64,000 nt of DNA from Lachnospiraceae bacterium (GTDB lineage Bacteria > Bacillota > Clostridia > Lachnospirales > Lachnospiraceae). The stretch is from the NCBI GenBank assembly GCA_021205755.1, contig JAJPWX010000032.1, positions 1-64,000 of the forward strand. The letters are read 5' to 3'. A program made the translations under genes and the position numbers. The notes under the pieces are model-generated. The model worked only from the letters and a program-made list of their open reading frames with translations, had not been told where the DNA came from and ran no database searches. Shown in pieces: positions 43,644 to 53,757 of this stretch. Numbering within the stretch: position 1 is the first letter of the stretch; every line of letters starts with the position of its first letter.

Positions 43644-45818
43644 ATGGCAGATACGGCATTTGATAAACCGGAATATTATACGAACCGGGAGAGCAGCTGG
43701 CTGAAGTTTAACGTCCGGATACTGGGAGAGGCGCGCGATAAGGAAAATCCGCTCCTGGAACGGTTGAAGTTTTTAAGCATCACAGCGTCAAACCTGGATG
43801 AGTTTTTTATGATCCGGGTCGCGTCGCTGAAGGATATGGTGCACGCGAAATATACGAAAAAAGACATTTCCGGCATGACACCGCAGGAACAGCTGGATTT
43901 GATTTCGCAGGAGGCGCACGAGCTGGTAAAGCAGCAGTACTCGACGTATAACCGTTCACTTTTGCCTCTGATGAAGCAATGCGGACTGGAAATTGTGACT
44001 GAACATGAAAAAATGACCCCTGAGCAGGCGGAAGCGGCAGACCGCTACTTTGAGGAAACGGTTTACCCTGTGCTGACGCCAATGGCGATGGATCCGTCGC
44101 GTCCGTTTCCGCTTCTGCGAAACAAAGCGCTGAATATCGGGGCACTGATTGCAAGAAAAGAGGAAAAAAGCGAGAAAGGCGAAAAAGGAAAAACGGGAAA
44201 GATGGAATTTGCGACCGTGCAGGTTCCCTCTGTACTTCCGCGTTTTGTACGGCTGCCGGACACCGCGGAAGGCGCAAAGTGCGTGATTTTGCTGGAGGAG
44301 CTGATTGAGCGGAACATCGATCAGCTGTTTTCCAATTACAATGTCGTCTGCGCGCACCCGTACCGGATTATGCGAAACGCCGATCTGACGATCGATGAGG
44401 ATGACGCCTCCGATCTGCTAAAGGAAATTCAGAAGCAGCTGAAAAAGCGCCAGTGGGGCGAGGTGATTCGCCTGGAAATCGAAGACAATATGGATCCGAA
44501 GCTGCTGAAGATTCTGAAACAGGAGCTGGATGTCAAAAATGAAGATATCTATAAGATTAGCGGACCGCTGGATCTGACGTTCCTGATGAAATTATACGGT
44601 ATGGAAGGAATGGATGCATACCGGCAGAAGCCTTACCAGCCGCAGCCAGTGCCGGGAATGAATGATTATGAAGATATTTTTACACAGATCCGCCGGGGGG
44701 ATATCCTTTTGCATCACCCGTATATGACGTTTGAACCGGTGGTGCAGTTTGTAAAACAGGCGGCTGTTGATCCGGATGTACTGGCGATTAAGCAGACCCT
44801 GTATCGCGTCAGCGGCAATTCTCCGATTGTCCGGGCGCTCGCGCAGGCGGCGGAGAACGGCAAGCAGGTCTCGGTACTTGTAGAATTGAAAGCCCGTTTT
44901 GACGAAGAAAATAACATCAACTGGGCGAAGATGCTGGAGAAAGCAGGCTGCCATGTGATTTACGGCCTGCTTGGCTTAAAGACGCACAGCAAGATTACCC
45001 TGGTCGTGCGGCGTGAGGAGGATGGCATCCGCCGCTATGTGCATCTGGGAACCGGTAATTACAACGATTCGACTGCGAAGCAGTATACAGACTGTGGGAT
45101 CATGACCTGTTCGGAACCGATCGGTGAGGATGCGACAGCGGTCTTCAATATGCTCTCCGGTTACTCAGAGCCGAAGCACTGGAATCGTCTGGTGCTCGCG
45201 CCGCTCTGGATGCGCGACCGTTTCCTGTACCTGATCCGCCGTGAGACGCAGCACGCGAAGAATGGGCTGCCTGCCCGCATCATCGCCAAGATGAACTCCC
45301 TGTGTGACAAGGAAATCATCGCGGCTCTTTATGAAGCTTCCGCCGCTGGTGTGCAGATCGATCTGATTGTCCGCGGTATCTGCTGCCTGAAGACAGGAAT
45401 TCCAGGAGTCAGTGAGACAATCCGCGTGCGCTCGATTGTCGGTACTTTCCTGGAGCATGCGCGTATTTTCTATTTCTTAAATGATGAAAACGAAGAATTT
45501 TATATGGCAAGCGCCGACTGGATGCCGCGCAACCTGGACAAACGTGTGGAAATTCTTTTCCCAATCGAAGATCCGGACATCCAGGAACGGGTGCGCCACA
45601 TTCTGCAGATTCAGTTGGATGACAACGTAAAGGCACAGGTACTGCAGCCGGATGGAACCTATGAACGGATTGACCGGCGCGGCAAAGAACTGCTCTGCGC
45701 GCAGGAGTATTTCTGTGAAGAGGCAATCTGCGAAGCAAAGGAAGCAAAGAAGGCGCATGAGGAAGCATCTGATCCGGTAAAGACCAGACGGTTTGTGCCG
45801 GCGCAGGCGGATGTATGA
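43644..45818 (+). CDS. ppk1: Polyphosphate kinase 1
   Basis: This 724-residue enzyme reversibly transfers phosphate from ATP to polyphosphate. It shows the N-terminal domain (NRESSWLKFNVRILGEA, SNLDEFFMIRVASLKDM), the middle PX-like domain and two phospholipase-D-like catalytic domains. These include ILLHHPYMTFEPV, the autophosphorylated His region GLKTHSKITLVVRRE, and GTGNYND. The C-terminal domain has SADWMPRNLDKRVEILFP. Length is normal for the family. A Lys/Glu/Gly stretch at about 168-182 (EEKSEKGEKGKTGK) is a small insertion. ATG 43644 follows GGGAGAGAGG. Confidence 0.95.
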   Translation: MADTAFDKPEYYTNRESSWLKFNVRILGEARDKENPLLERLKFLSITASNLDEFFMIRVASLKDMVHAKYTKKDISGMTPQEQLDLISQEAHELVKQQYSTYNRSLLPLMKQCGLEIVTEHEKMTPEQAEAADRYFEETVYPVLTPMAMDPSRPFPLLRNKALNIGALIARKEEKSEKGEKGKTGKMEFATVQVPSVLPRFVRLPDTAEGAKCVILLEELIERNIDQLFSNYNVVCAHPYRIMRNADLTIDEDDASDLLKEIQKQLKKRQWGEVIRLEIEDNMDPKLLKILKQELDVKNEDIYKISGPLDLTFLMKLYGMEGMDAYRQKPYQPQPVPGMNDYEDIFTQIRRGDILLHHPYMTFEPVVQFVKQAAVDPDVLAIKQTLYRVSGNSPIVRALAQAAENGKQVSVLVELKARFDEENNINWAKMLEKAGCHVIYGLLGLKTHSKITLVVRREEDGIRRYVHLGTGNYNDSTAKQYTDCGIMTCSEPIGEDATAVFNMLSGYSEPKHWNRLVLAPLWMRDRFLYLIRRETQHAKNGLPARIIAKMNSLCDKEIIAALYEASAAGVQIDLIVRGICCLKTGIPGVSETIRVRSIVGTFLEHARIFYFLNDENEEFYMASADWMPRNLDKRVEILFPIEDPDIQERVRHILQIQLDDNVKAQVLQPDGTYERIDRRGKELLCAQEYFCEEAICEAKEAKKAHEEASDPVKTRRFVPAQADV

Positions 45819-45905
45819 TAAGAAGCTTTTTTCTTTTATCTATGCCTGCAGAGGCAGGACTTGCTCTGCCCAGGATAAAAAAACTATAGTTATAGAGGAA
45901 AAACG

Positions 45906-46964
45906 ATGGATTACAGAGAACAGACAAAGACGGTAAAAATTGGCGACCGCATCATTGGCGGCGGCCATCCGATTCTGATTCAGTCGATGACAAATACAAA
46001 GACGGAGGATGTGGCCGGGACGGTTGCGCAGATTCAGGCGCTGACCGCCGCGGGCTGCGACATTATCCGCTGCGCGGTGCCGACGATGGAGGCGGCGCAG
46101 GCGCTTAAGGAAATCAAAAAACAAATTTCGATTCCGCTGGTGGCGGACATTCATTTTGACTATAAGCTGGCGATTGCTGCGATGGAGGCGGGTGCGGATA
46201 AGATCCGGATCAATCCCGGAAATATCGGCGATGAAAGCCGTGTCCGTGCAGTCGTATCGGTTGCGAAAGAGCGGAATATTCCAATTCGTGTCGGTGTCAA
46301 CAGCGGCTCCTTGGAAAAAGAGATTGTCGAGCGGGACGGCGGCGTGACGCCGGAAGGTATCGTAGAGAGCGCACTGCGGCAGACGGCTGTGATCGAGGAC
46401 ATGGGGTATGATAACCTGGTGATCAGCATCAAGGCATCGGACGTGATGTTCTGCGTCAAAGCGCACCGCCTGCTGGTGCAGAAAACCAATCATCCGCTGC
46501 ATGTCGGTATTACAGAGGCTGGAACCCTTTATTCCGGGAATATCAAATCCTCGGTTGGGCTTGGCATCATTCTCTCTGAGGGGATCGGCGACACCATCCG
46601 CGTGTCTTTGACCGGCGATCCCCTGGAAGAAGTGCGCACGGCAAAGCTGATTTTGCGGACATTGGGACTTCGGAAAGGCGGAATTGAGGTTGTTTCCTGC
46701 CCGACCTGCGGGCGTACGCAGATTGACCTGATCGGCCTGGCAAATCAGGTAGAACAGATGGTCGAGGATATTCCGCTGGATCTGAAAGTGGCGGTCATGG
46801 GCTGCGTGGTCAACGGCCCGGGCGAGGCAAAGGAAGCAGACATCGGTATCGCTGGAGGCAAGGGCGTGGGGCTCCTGATCAAAAAGGGCGAAGTAATCCG
46901 TAAGATGCCGGAGGCAGAGCTGCTTGCGGTGCTTCGGGAAGAACTGCTGAATTGGAATGCTTAG
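45906..46964 (+). CDS. ispG: 4-hydroxy-3-methylbut-2-enyl diphosphate synthase
   Basis: A 352-residue enzyme of the non-mevalonate isoprenoid pathway that reduces MEcPP to HMBPP with a [4Fe-4S] cluster. Visible are IGGGHPILIQSMTNT, the barrel strands (VADIHFDYKLA, RINPGNIG, GVNSGSLE) and the cluster ligands in SCPTCGRTQIDL and MGCVVNGPGEA. It lies just before polC, an order common in Clostridia. GAGGAAAAACG precedes ATG 45906. Confidence 0.96.
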   Translation: MDYREQTKTVKIGDRIIGGGHPILIQSMTNTKTEDVAGTVAQIQALTAAGCDIIRCAVPTMEAAQALKEIKKQISIPLVADIHFDYKLAIAAMEAGADKIRINPGNIGDESRVRAVVSVAKERNIPIRVGVNSGSLEKEIVERDGGVTPEGIVESALRQTAVIEDMGYDNLVISIKASDVMFCVKAHRLLVQKTNHPLHVGITEAGTLYSGNIKSSVGLGIILSEGIGDTIRVSLTGDPLEEVRTAKLILRTLGLRKGGIEVVSCPTCGRTQIDLIGLANQVEQMVEDIPLDLKVAVMGCVVNGPGEAKEADIGIAGGKGVGLLIKKGEVIRKMPEAELLAVLREELLNWNA

Positions 46965-47029
46965 GTGCTTTAAGAACAATTTGGCCAGCTATTTTGAACA
47001 GATACGTTTAGAAAGGCAGGAGTTTTGGT

Positions 47030-50000
47030 TTGAGCAAGTCATTTACGGATGTGTTTCCGGCTCTGGATGTGAGCGACTCTCTGGCGGGACTATTGGAATA
47101 CGTGACAGTTGAGCGTGTGACGATGAACAGCCGCCGGGATTTTATGCATGTCTATATCGCGAGTGACCGGCTGGTCTTTAAAAAGTATGTGCTGGAGCTG
47201 GAGGATGACATCAAAAACCAGCTTTTTCCGGATGCTTACCTGACTGTGAAGGTGATTGAAAAATTCCATCTTTCCAGGCAGTATACGCCAAAGCGCCTGA
47301 TGCCGATTTACGAGGAAAGTATTTCACTGGAGCTAAAAAATTATAATGCGCTTCTTTATACGCTGTTTGTCCAGTCCAATAAGGAATTTACGGATGAAGA
47401 GACACTCAAGCTTCAGATTCCGGATTCTGTCGTGGCAGATGGGAAAGAGAAAGAATTGCTGGAGATCCTGGAAAAAATATTCTGCGAGCGCTGCGGAATG
47501 AATTTTCATGTGAGTTCCGAGCGGACGAAGCCGGTAAGAAACCGCAAGCGAGAACAGGCCGACCTGGAACTGGAGCAGGAGGTTGCGGCGATTTCTAAGA
47601 ATTATGTCCGGGCAAAACAGGAAGAAGAAGAGAACGGCAGTCAGGACGCCGGGGGTTCGGATGGCTACGCGAAAAATGCAGCGAACGGCAAGGGAAAATC
47701 CGCAGCGAAGGATGGAGCAAAAGAAACTTCGAAAGGCGGTGCGCCGGGGAATTTCAGTTCTGGAAAGGAAAACAGCGGTTTTCGAGAAAAGGGGGGCGGA
47801 GAAAATGCTTCCGCCGGGAGGTTTTCGAGAGACCAAAACGCGGCCGGAGGCGACGCTCAGAAGAGGGGTGGCGGATTCTATCGGGATCGTTCGGGTGGTT
47901 TTCGCCGTTCGGACAACCCGGATGTTATTTATGGAAGAGATTTTGAGGGAGAACCGATCACGATTGAGACGGTGACCGGCGAGATCGGCAGCGTACTGCT
48001 CCGCGGACAAGTACTCAATGTGGAACAGAGGGAGCTGCGGATTGGAAAAATCCTTTTTATTTTTACGATTACAGATTTTACAGACTCGATCAATGTTAAA
48101 ATGTTTCTGATGAAGGAACAGGCGGAGGAGCTTGCATCCTCGATCAAAAAGGATGCTTTTCTGATGATCAGCGGTGTGACGACGATTGACCGGTTTGACA
48201 GCCAGCTGACGATCGGCAATGTCCAGGGCATCAAAAAGATTGCGGATTTCCGCGTTAAGCGCGTGGATAACGCCATCGAGAAGCGTGTGGAACTGCATTG
48301 CCATACCAAGATGAGTGATATGGATGGTGTCTCGGATGTGAAGGACATCATCGCGCGGGCGATCAGCTGGGGACATAAGGCGCTTGCGATTACGGACCAT
48401 GGGGCGGTACAGGCCTTCCCGGACGCGAATCACGCTGTGCCGAAGGACAGCGATTTTAAAGTAATCTACGGGGTAGAAGCTTATCTTGTGGATGACCAGA
48501 AAGAAATTGCGGTAAATGAAAAAGGACAGGATCTGGACGCAGATTTTGTTGTCTTTGACCTGGAGACGACCGGTTTTTCTCCGCAGAACAACCGTATTAT
48601 TGAGATTGGCGCGGTGAAAGTGCAGAATGGAAAAATTACGGACAAATTCAGCACATTTGTCAATCCACAGGTTCCGATCCCCTTCCGAATCGAGGAGCTG
48701 ACCAGCATCAATGACAATATGGTCATGGACGCTCCCACGATTGAAACAATTCTGCCGGAATTTATGGAATTCTGTGAGGACTGTGTGATGGTGGCGCACA
48801 ACGCCTCCTTTGATATGAGTTTTATTGAGGAGAACTGCCGCCGGCTGTCCATCCCCTGTGATAAGACGGCGGTGGATACGGTGGCAATGGCGCGTGTTCT
48901 TCTTCCTGCCCTGAATCGGTTCAAGCTGGACACGGTCGCGAAAGCGGTCGGTGTGCCGCTGGGACATCATCATCGCGCGGTAGACGACGCGGGATGTACG
49001 GCGGAGATTTTTGAAAAGTTCTTAGGGATGCTTCGCAAACAAGACATCACGACGCTCGCCGAGCTTAATGAGCTGGGGCATTCGTCGAAGGATCAGATCA
49101 AAAAGCTGCCGACTTACCATGCGATTATACTGGCTGCGAATGAAGTTGGCCGGACGAATCTGTACCGTCTGGTGTCGTGGTCGCACATTGATTATTACAA
49201 TCGCCATCCGCGCATTCCCAAGAGTGTGCTGGAGCAGAACCGCGAGGGGCTGCTGCTCGGTTCCGCCTGTGAGGCGGGAGAGCTGTACCGGGCTCTGGTT
49301 CGCGGTGCTTCCGCTCCGGAGGTTGCACGGCTGGTCGAATTTTATGACTATCTGGAGATTCAGCCGCTCGGCAATAATATGTTTATGACGCGGGAGGATT
49401 ATGAGGATCGCAAGACAGTAGAAGAGCTGCAGGATCTGAACCGTCGGATTGTGGAACTCGGAGAGCAGTATCATAAGCCGGTTGTAGCCACCTGTGACGT
49501 CCATTTTCTGGATCCGCAGGATGAGATTTACCGACGGATCATCATGGGGAGCCGCGGGTTTAAGGATTCTGATGAGCAGGCGCCTCTCTATCTGCGTACG
49601 ACAGAAGAGATGCTGAAGGAATTTACATACCTTGGGGAAGAAAAGGCTTACGAGGTTGTTGTCACAAATACCAATAAAATCGCGGATATGTGTGAGCGGA
49701 TTTCTCCGGTACGTCCGGATAAATGTCCGCCTGTCATCGAAAACTCCGATCAGATTCTGCGAAATCTGTGCTACGAAAAGGCACACGAGATTTACGGGGA
49801 AGAGCTGCCGCCGATTGTGTCGGAACGGCTGGAGCGAGAGTTGAACTCCATCATTTCCAACGGCTTTGCCGTGATGTATATCATTGCGCAGAAGCTGGTG
49901 TGGAAATCAAATGCGGATGGGTATCTGGTTGGCTCGCGAGGCTCGGTCGGTTCGTCCTTTGTGGCGACGATGTCCGGAATCACGGAGGTCAATCCGTTAA

Positions 50001-51619
50001 GTCCGCATTATATCTGTCCAAACTGCCATTACAGTGATTTTGACTCGGAGGAAGTCAAAAAATATGCCGGCATGGCGGGCTGCGATATGCCGGACAAAAT
50101 CTGCCCGAAGTGCGGAACAAAGCTGAAAAAGGAAGGGTTTGATATTCCGTTTGAGACATTCCTGGGATTTAAGGGAAACAAGGAGCCGGATATTGACCTG
50201 AACTTCTCCGGTGAATACCAGAGTAAGGCACACAAATACACGGAAGTTATTTTCGGGGCAGGACAGACCTTCCGTGCCGGGACGATCGGCACACTGGCGG
50301 ATAAGACAGCGTTCGGATATGTGAAAAACTATTATGAGGAACGCAATATCCATAAGCGAAACTGTGAGATCGACCGCATTGTGCAGGGCTGCGTCGGTGT
50401 GCGCCGGACGACCGGGCAGCATCCGGGCGGAATCATTGTCCTGCCGATCGGGGATGAAATTTACTCCTTTACGCCGGTGCAGCACCCGGCGAACGATATG
50501 ACGACGGACATCGTTACGACGCATTTTGACTATCATTCGATCGACCACAACCTGCTCAAGCTAGACATTCTCGGACACGATGATCCGACCATGATCCGTA
50601 TGCTGCAGGATCTGACGGGGCTGGATCCGAAAGACATTCCTCTGGATGATCCAGGAGTCATGTCCCTGTTTACGAGCACGGAAGCGCTGGGGATTACGCC
50701 GGATGACATCGGCGGCGTGCCGCTCGGCTCTCTGGGCATTCCGGAGTTTGGCACTGAGTTCGCCATGCAGATGCTGATTGACACAAAACCGAAATATTTT
50801 TCTGATCTCGTCCGCATCGCGGGTCTGGCGCACGGTACCGATGTGTGGCTGGGCAACGCACAGACACTGATCCAGGAAGGGAAGGCAACCATTTCTACAG
50901 CGATCTGTACCCGAGACGATATCATGATCTATCTGATCAGCAAGGGCATGGACAGTGAACTCTCCTTTACCATTATGGAGAGCGTCCGTAAGGGCAAAGG
51001 CCTGAAGCCGGAGTGGGAAGAAGAGATGATTGCACACGACGTGCCGGACTGGTATATCTGGTCCTGTAAAAAGATCAAATACATGTTCCCGAAAGCACAC
51101 GCAGCGGCCTACGTGATGATGGCATGGCGTATCGCGTACTGCAAGATCAATTATCCGCAGGCCTATTATGCCGCGTATTTCAGCATTCGCGCGTCCGGGT
51201 TTGATTACGAACTGATGTGCCTGGGAAAAGAAAAACTGCTCTACCATATGGCGGATTTTGAAAAACGTATGGATACCCTGAGCAAAAAAGAACAGGATAC
51301 CTACAAGGACATGAAGAGCGTGCTGGAGATGTATGCGCGGGGGCTGAATTTTGTGCCGATTGATATTTACAAGGCGCAGGCGACGCGCTTCCAGATCGTC
51401 GGGAATGACATCATGCCCTCCTTAAGCTCCATCTCCGGACTGGGCGATAAGGCGGCCGCGTCCATCGTAGACGCCTGCAAGGACGGGCCATTCCTCTCAA
51501 AGGATGATTTCATGACGCGCGCCAAGGTCGGGAAGACGATGACGGATCTGCTCGTTGATCTCAAAATCCTCGACGGACTGCCGGAGACGAATCAGTTGTC
51601 GATCTTTGATATGGTATGA
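47030..51619 (+). CDS. polC: DNA polymerase III alpha subunit, PolC type
   Basis: This 1529-residue replicative polymerase has, in order: an N-terminal domain (about 1-180); a low-complexity Gly/Lys/Ser/Arg linker (about 185-300, with RGGGFYRDRSGGFRR); an OB fold (about 310-400); a PHP domain start (ELHCHTKMSDMDGVSDV at about 420); a DnaQ-like proofreading exonuclease (FVVFDLETTGFSPQ at about 505); the remaining PHP; a zinc-binding region (CPNCHYSDF and CPKCGTKLKK at about 995-1030); and palm, fingers and a helix-hairpin-helix near the end. TTG is the likely start at 47030, following GCAGGAG. The linker is longer and more repetitive than I expect for PolC. Confidence 0.95.
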   Translation: MSKSFTDVFPALDVSDSLAGLLEYVTVERVTMNSRRDFMHVYIASDRLVFKKYVLELEDDIKNQLFPDAYLTVKVIEKFHLSRQYTPKRLMPIYEESISLELKNYNALLYTLFVQSNKEFTDEETLKLQIPDSVVADGKEKELLEILEKIFCERCGMNFHVSSERTKPVRNRKREQADLELEQEVAAISKNYVRAKQEEEENGSQDAGGSDGYAKNAANGKGKSAAKDGAKETSKGGAPGNFSSGKENSGFREKGGGENASAGRFSRDQNAAGGDAQKRGGGFYRDRSGGFRRSDNPDVIYGRDFEGEPITIETVTGEIGSVLLRGQVLNVEQRELRIGKILFIFTITDFTDSINVKMFLMKEQAEELASSIKKDAFLMISGVTTIDRFDSQLTIGNVQGIKKIADFRVKRVDNAIEKRVELHCHTKMSDMDGVSDVKDIIARAISWGHKALAITDHGAVQAFPDANHAVPKDSDFKVIYGVEAYLVDDQKEIAVNEKGQDLDADFVVFDLETTGFSPQNNRIIEIGAVKVQNGKITDKFSTFVNPQVPIPFRIEELTSINDNMVMDAPTIETILPEFMEFCEDCVMVAHNASFDMSFIEENCRRLSIPCDKTAVDTVAMARVLLPALNRFKLDTVAKAVGVPLGHHHRAVDDAGCTAEIFEKFLGMLRKQDITTLAELNELGHSSKDQIKKLPTYHAIILAANEVGRTNLYRLVSWSHIDYYNRHPRIPKSVLEQNREGLLLGSACEAGELYRALVRGASAPEVARLVEFYDYLEIQPLGNNMFMTREDYEDRKTVEELQDLNRRIVELGEQYHKPVVATCDVHFLDPQDEIYRRIIMGSRGFKDSDEQAPLYLRTTEEMLKEFTYLGEEKAYEVVVTNTNKIADMCERISPVRPDKCPPVIENSDQILRNLCYEKAHEIYGEELPPIVSERLERELNSIISNGFAVMYIIAQKLVWKSNADGYLVGSRGSVGSSFVATMSGITEVNPLSPHYICPNCHYSDFDSEEVKKYAGMAGCDMPDKICPKCGTKLKKEGFDIPFETFLGFKGNKEPDIDLNFSGEYQSKAHKYTEVIFGAGQTFRAGTIGTLADKTAFGYVKNYYEERNIHKRNCEIDRIVQGCVGVRRTTGQHPGGIIVLPIGDEIYSFTPVQHPANDMTTDIVTTHFDYHSIDHNLLKLDILGHDDPTMIRMLQDLTGLDPKDIPLDDPGVMSLFTSTEALGITPDDIGGVPLGSLGIPEFGTEFAMQMLIDTKPKYFSDLVRIAGLAHGTDVWLGNAQTLIQEGKATISTAICTRDDIMIYLISKGMDSELSFTIMESVRKGKGLKPEWEEEMIAHDVPDWYIWSCKKIKYMFPKAHAAAYVMMAWRIAYCKINYPQAYYAAYFSIRASGFDYELMCLGKEKLLYHMADFEKRMDTLSKKEQDTYKDMKSVLEMYARGLNFVPIDIYKAQATRFQIVGNDIMPSLSSISGLGDKAAASIVDACKDGPFLSKDDFMTRAKVGKTMTDLLVDLKILDGLPETNQLSIFDMV

Positions 51620-51731
51620 AAGGATGAGAAAGCGCCCTATGACGCCTCGGGCGCGGAAAGCTTTCACAGTTATTAAGTTTGTGTTTCAGCATTATGGAAT
51701 CTTTTATTGAATTACAGGAGACGTAAACGGT

Positions 51732-52241
51732 ATGCTTGAGATTTTCTACCCAGATGAGTATCTGGATTCTGCGTATGTGATTGATTATGCGGATTTTTAC
51801 CGGCGGGGGTATCGGGGGATTGTTTTTGATATTGATAATACGCTGGTGCCGCATGGGGCGCCGGCGGATGAGCGGGCGCGGGCGTTGTTTTCTTATCTGG
51901 GTTCGCTGGGGTTTTCGTGCTGTCTGCTTTCGAATAATCAGCGGGAACGGGTGGAGATGTTTAACCGGGAGATTGGGGCGTATTTTATTGAGAATGCGCA
52001 TAAGCCGTCCAGGAAGGGGTATGAGCGGGCGATGGAGGCGATGGGCACAACCCGCTCTACGACGTTGTTTGTCGGGGATCAGCTGTTTACGGATGTGTAC
52101 GGCGCGCGGCGGACGGGATTGTACTCGATTCTGGTGAAGCCGATTCATCCGAAGGAAGAGATTCAGATTGTGTTTAAGAGGAAGCTGGAGCGGATTGTGC
52201 TTTATTTTTACAGGAAGCAGATGAAACGGAAGGCTGGCTAA
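51732..52241 (+). CDS. YqeG family HAD IIIA-type phosphatase
   Basis: This 169-residue protein has the HAD motif I in IVFDIDNTLVPHGAP (nucleophile Asp and acid Asp), motif II Ser in LLSNNQ, and motif III/IV region KPSRKGYERAM with VGDQLFTDVYGAR. YqeG proteins are predicted phosphatases; Bacillus and plant relatives act on phosphatidylglycerophosphate or are linked to ribosome genes, and the substrate here is not shown. AGGAG lies 10 nt before ATG 51732. It converges on pyrC. Confidence 0.9.
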   Translation: MLEIFYPDEYLDSAYVIDYADFYRRGYRGIVFDIDNTLVPHGAPADERARALFSYLGSLGFSCCLLSNNQRERVEMFNREIGAYFIENAHKPSRKGYERAMEAMGTTRSTTLFVGDQLFTDVYGARRTGLYSILVKPIHPKEEIQIVFKRKLERIVLYFYRKQMKRKAG

Positions 52242-52257
52242 TCTGAGATTTATGAAA

Positions 52258-52289
52258 ATTCCCCGAACGTGTTTGAAGGTTCGGGGAAT
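52258..52289 (-). terminator. Terminator between yqeG and pyrC
   Basis: ATTCCCCGAAC (52258-52268) pairs perfectly with GTTCGGGGAAT (52279-52289). Read on the reverse strand it is followed by TTTTC, so it serves pyrC best, and it may also stop yqeG transcripts. Confidence 0.7.
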
Positions 52290-52329
52290 GTAACTGTTCA
52301 GTACCTTCACAGTCACCAGGGAATTTCTT

Positions 52330-53640
52330 TTATGCGCAAGGCCGGTCCATGTGCTTTGAGGAGTCCCACGCAATTTGTCCGGCGCAGATGGTATAGTGGA
52401 TTTTTCCATAAAGTTCCAACCCGGTGAAGGGTGAGTTTTCGGATTTGGACTGGTAATTGCCCGCTGTAAAGGCTTCGTCCGGGTTGAAGATGACCAGGTC
52501 TGCCGCACGGCCGGGGAGTATAGAACCGTAGAGCGATGTCTCGGATCCCAGACAGGGCTTTGCCTGTGTGTTGATCCGGTAGAGCCGGGCTGGATTGACC
52601 GTCATTTTTTCAAGCAGCTGCATCAGAGTGAGATGGCCGGGCTTTACGAGGTTTGTGATGCCAAGGCCAAGGGAGGTCTCAAGGCCGATGATGCCGCTTG
52701 GCGCTGCGAAGAAGTCTTCTTTCTGTTTTTCTACCATGCTGTGGGGCGCGTGGTCGGTCGCGATGATGTCGATCGTGCCGTCCTTTAGTCCTTCAATGAT
52801 TGCCTGGCGATCCGCCTCTGTCCGCAGCGGCGGATTCATTTTTGCGCAGGTCCCGAATTTTTCAACCGCTTCTTCGGTTAGGGAAAAGTGGTGTGGAGTT
52901 GCCTCGGCAAATACTGGCGCCCCCAGGGCTTTGGCGGTACGCACGAGCGCGACAGAAGCTCCGGAGCTGATGTGCTGGATGTTAATGACTGCTCCTGTAT
53001 ATCTGGATAACATGCAGTCTCGGGCTACCAGAACATCTTCTGCAACTGCGGGTGCGGTGCGGTTTGTGCCGGATTTTTCGATAAAAGCAGGATCTTCTTC
53101 GTGGAAGGAGAGCGGCAGTCCGAGTGCTTTTGCCCGGCGCATGGCCTGCTCGGTCAGCTTTTCGTCAATCAACGGAATCCCATCATCAGTGAAACCGCAT
53201 GCGCCAAGTCCGGCAAGAGTTTCAAAATCGGTCAGTTCCTTTCCTGCAAGGCCTTTGGTGACAGCAGCGGTGAAACGAATGCGGATGGCTTCCTTTTGTG
53301 CGCGTAAAAGAAGATCAGAGAGGGTATCCGGGTGATCGACAGGCGGTTTCGTGTTTGCCATGCAGATAACGGTGGTAAAACCTCCCGCAGCTGCAGCGCG
53401 TGCGCCGGTGTGCAGATCTTCTTTCCAGGTAAAGCCTGGGTCGCGGAAATGCACATGGACGTCGACCAGTCCGGGAGCGATCACGCAGGAGGAAGCATCC
53501 AGGACTTCTTCTTCATCGAAATCCGGGGAGAGAGAACCAGGCCTGGCAATTTCTGTAATCAGTCCGTCTGCAATCCGCAGATCCGCCGAATATGCTTCCT
53601 GCGTGCCGGGGGATAGTATGGTACCGTTTTTGATAATCAT
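52330..53640 (-). CDS. pyrC: Dihydroorotase
   Basis: This 436-residue zinc amidohydrolase closes carbamoyl aspartate to dihydroorotate in pyrimidine synthesis. It shows APGLVDVHVHFRDPG with the metal-binding His pair, GFTTVICMANTKPP, the later metal ligands (SFHEED, INIQHIS), and ATDHAPHSMVEKQ with the catalytic Asp. Length fits class I enzymes. It is isolated from other pyr genes. Its promoter (53758-53786) carries a perfect palindrome at the start site, suggesting control by a dedicated repressor instead of PyrR attenuation. Confidence 0.93.
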   Translation of the reverse strand: MIIKNGTILSPGTQEAYSADLRIADGLITEIARPGSLSPDFDEEEVLDASSCVIAPGLVDVHVHFRDPGFTWKEDLHTGARAAAAGGFTTVICMANTKPPVDHPDTLSDLLLRAQKEAIRIRFTAAVTKGLAGKELTDFETLAGLGACGFTDDGIPLIDEKLTEQAMRRAKALGLPLSFHEEDPAFIEKSGTNRTAPAVAEDVLVARDCMLSRYTGAVINIQHISSGASVALVRTAKALGAPVFAEATPHHFSLTEEAVEKFGTCAKMNPPLRTEADRQAIIEGLKDGTIDIIATDHAPHSMVEKQKEDFFAAPSGIIGLETSLGLGITNLVKPGHLTLMQLLEKMTVNPARLYRINTQAKPCLGSETSLYGSILPGRAADLVIFNPDEAFTAGNYQSKSENSPFTGLELYGKIHYTICAGQIAWDSSKHMDRPCA

Positions 53641-53739
53641 GGGAGGTGTGCTCCTTTTCTGATAGATTCTGGTGATGGCTGCAAAAGGCTGCCATTGAAA
53701 ACCTGAATGTGTATGGCGTTGGCAGACGTTTGCGGTTTA

Positions 53740-53757
53740 AAACGACTTACGTCGTTT
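53740..53757 (-). promoter_or_regulatory. 18-bp palindromic operator at pyrC start site
   Basis: AAACGACTTACGTCGTTT (53740-53757) is a perfect 7+7 inverted repeat with a 4-nt centre. On the reverse strand it follows the -10 directly and covers the transcription start. The geometry suits a dimeric repressor, for example of the TetR type; the protein is unknown. Confidence 0.7.

Noticed and set aside
45840..46979. 379-codon open frame on the reverse strand over ispG
   Set aside because: It fully covers ispG in antisense, with shadow-like composition and no recognisable family.
47333..48973. 546-codon open frame on the reverse strand inside polC
   Set aside because: It is antisense to well-conserved PolC domains, has no ribosome site and reads as a codon-bias shadow rich in His, Arg and Leu.
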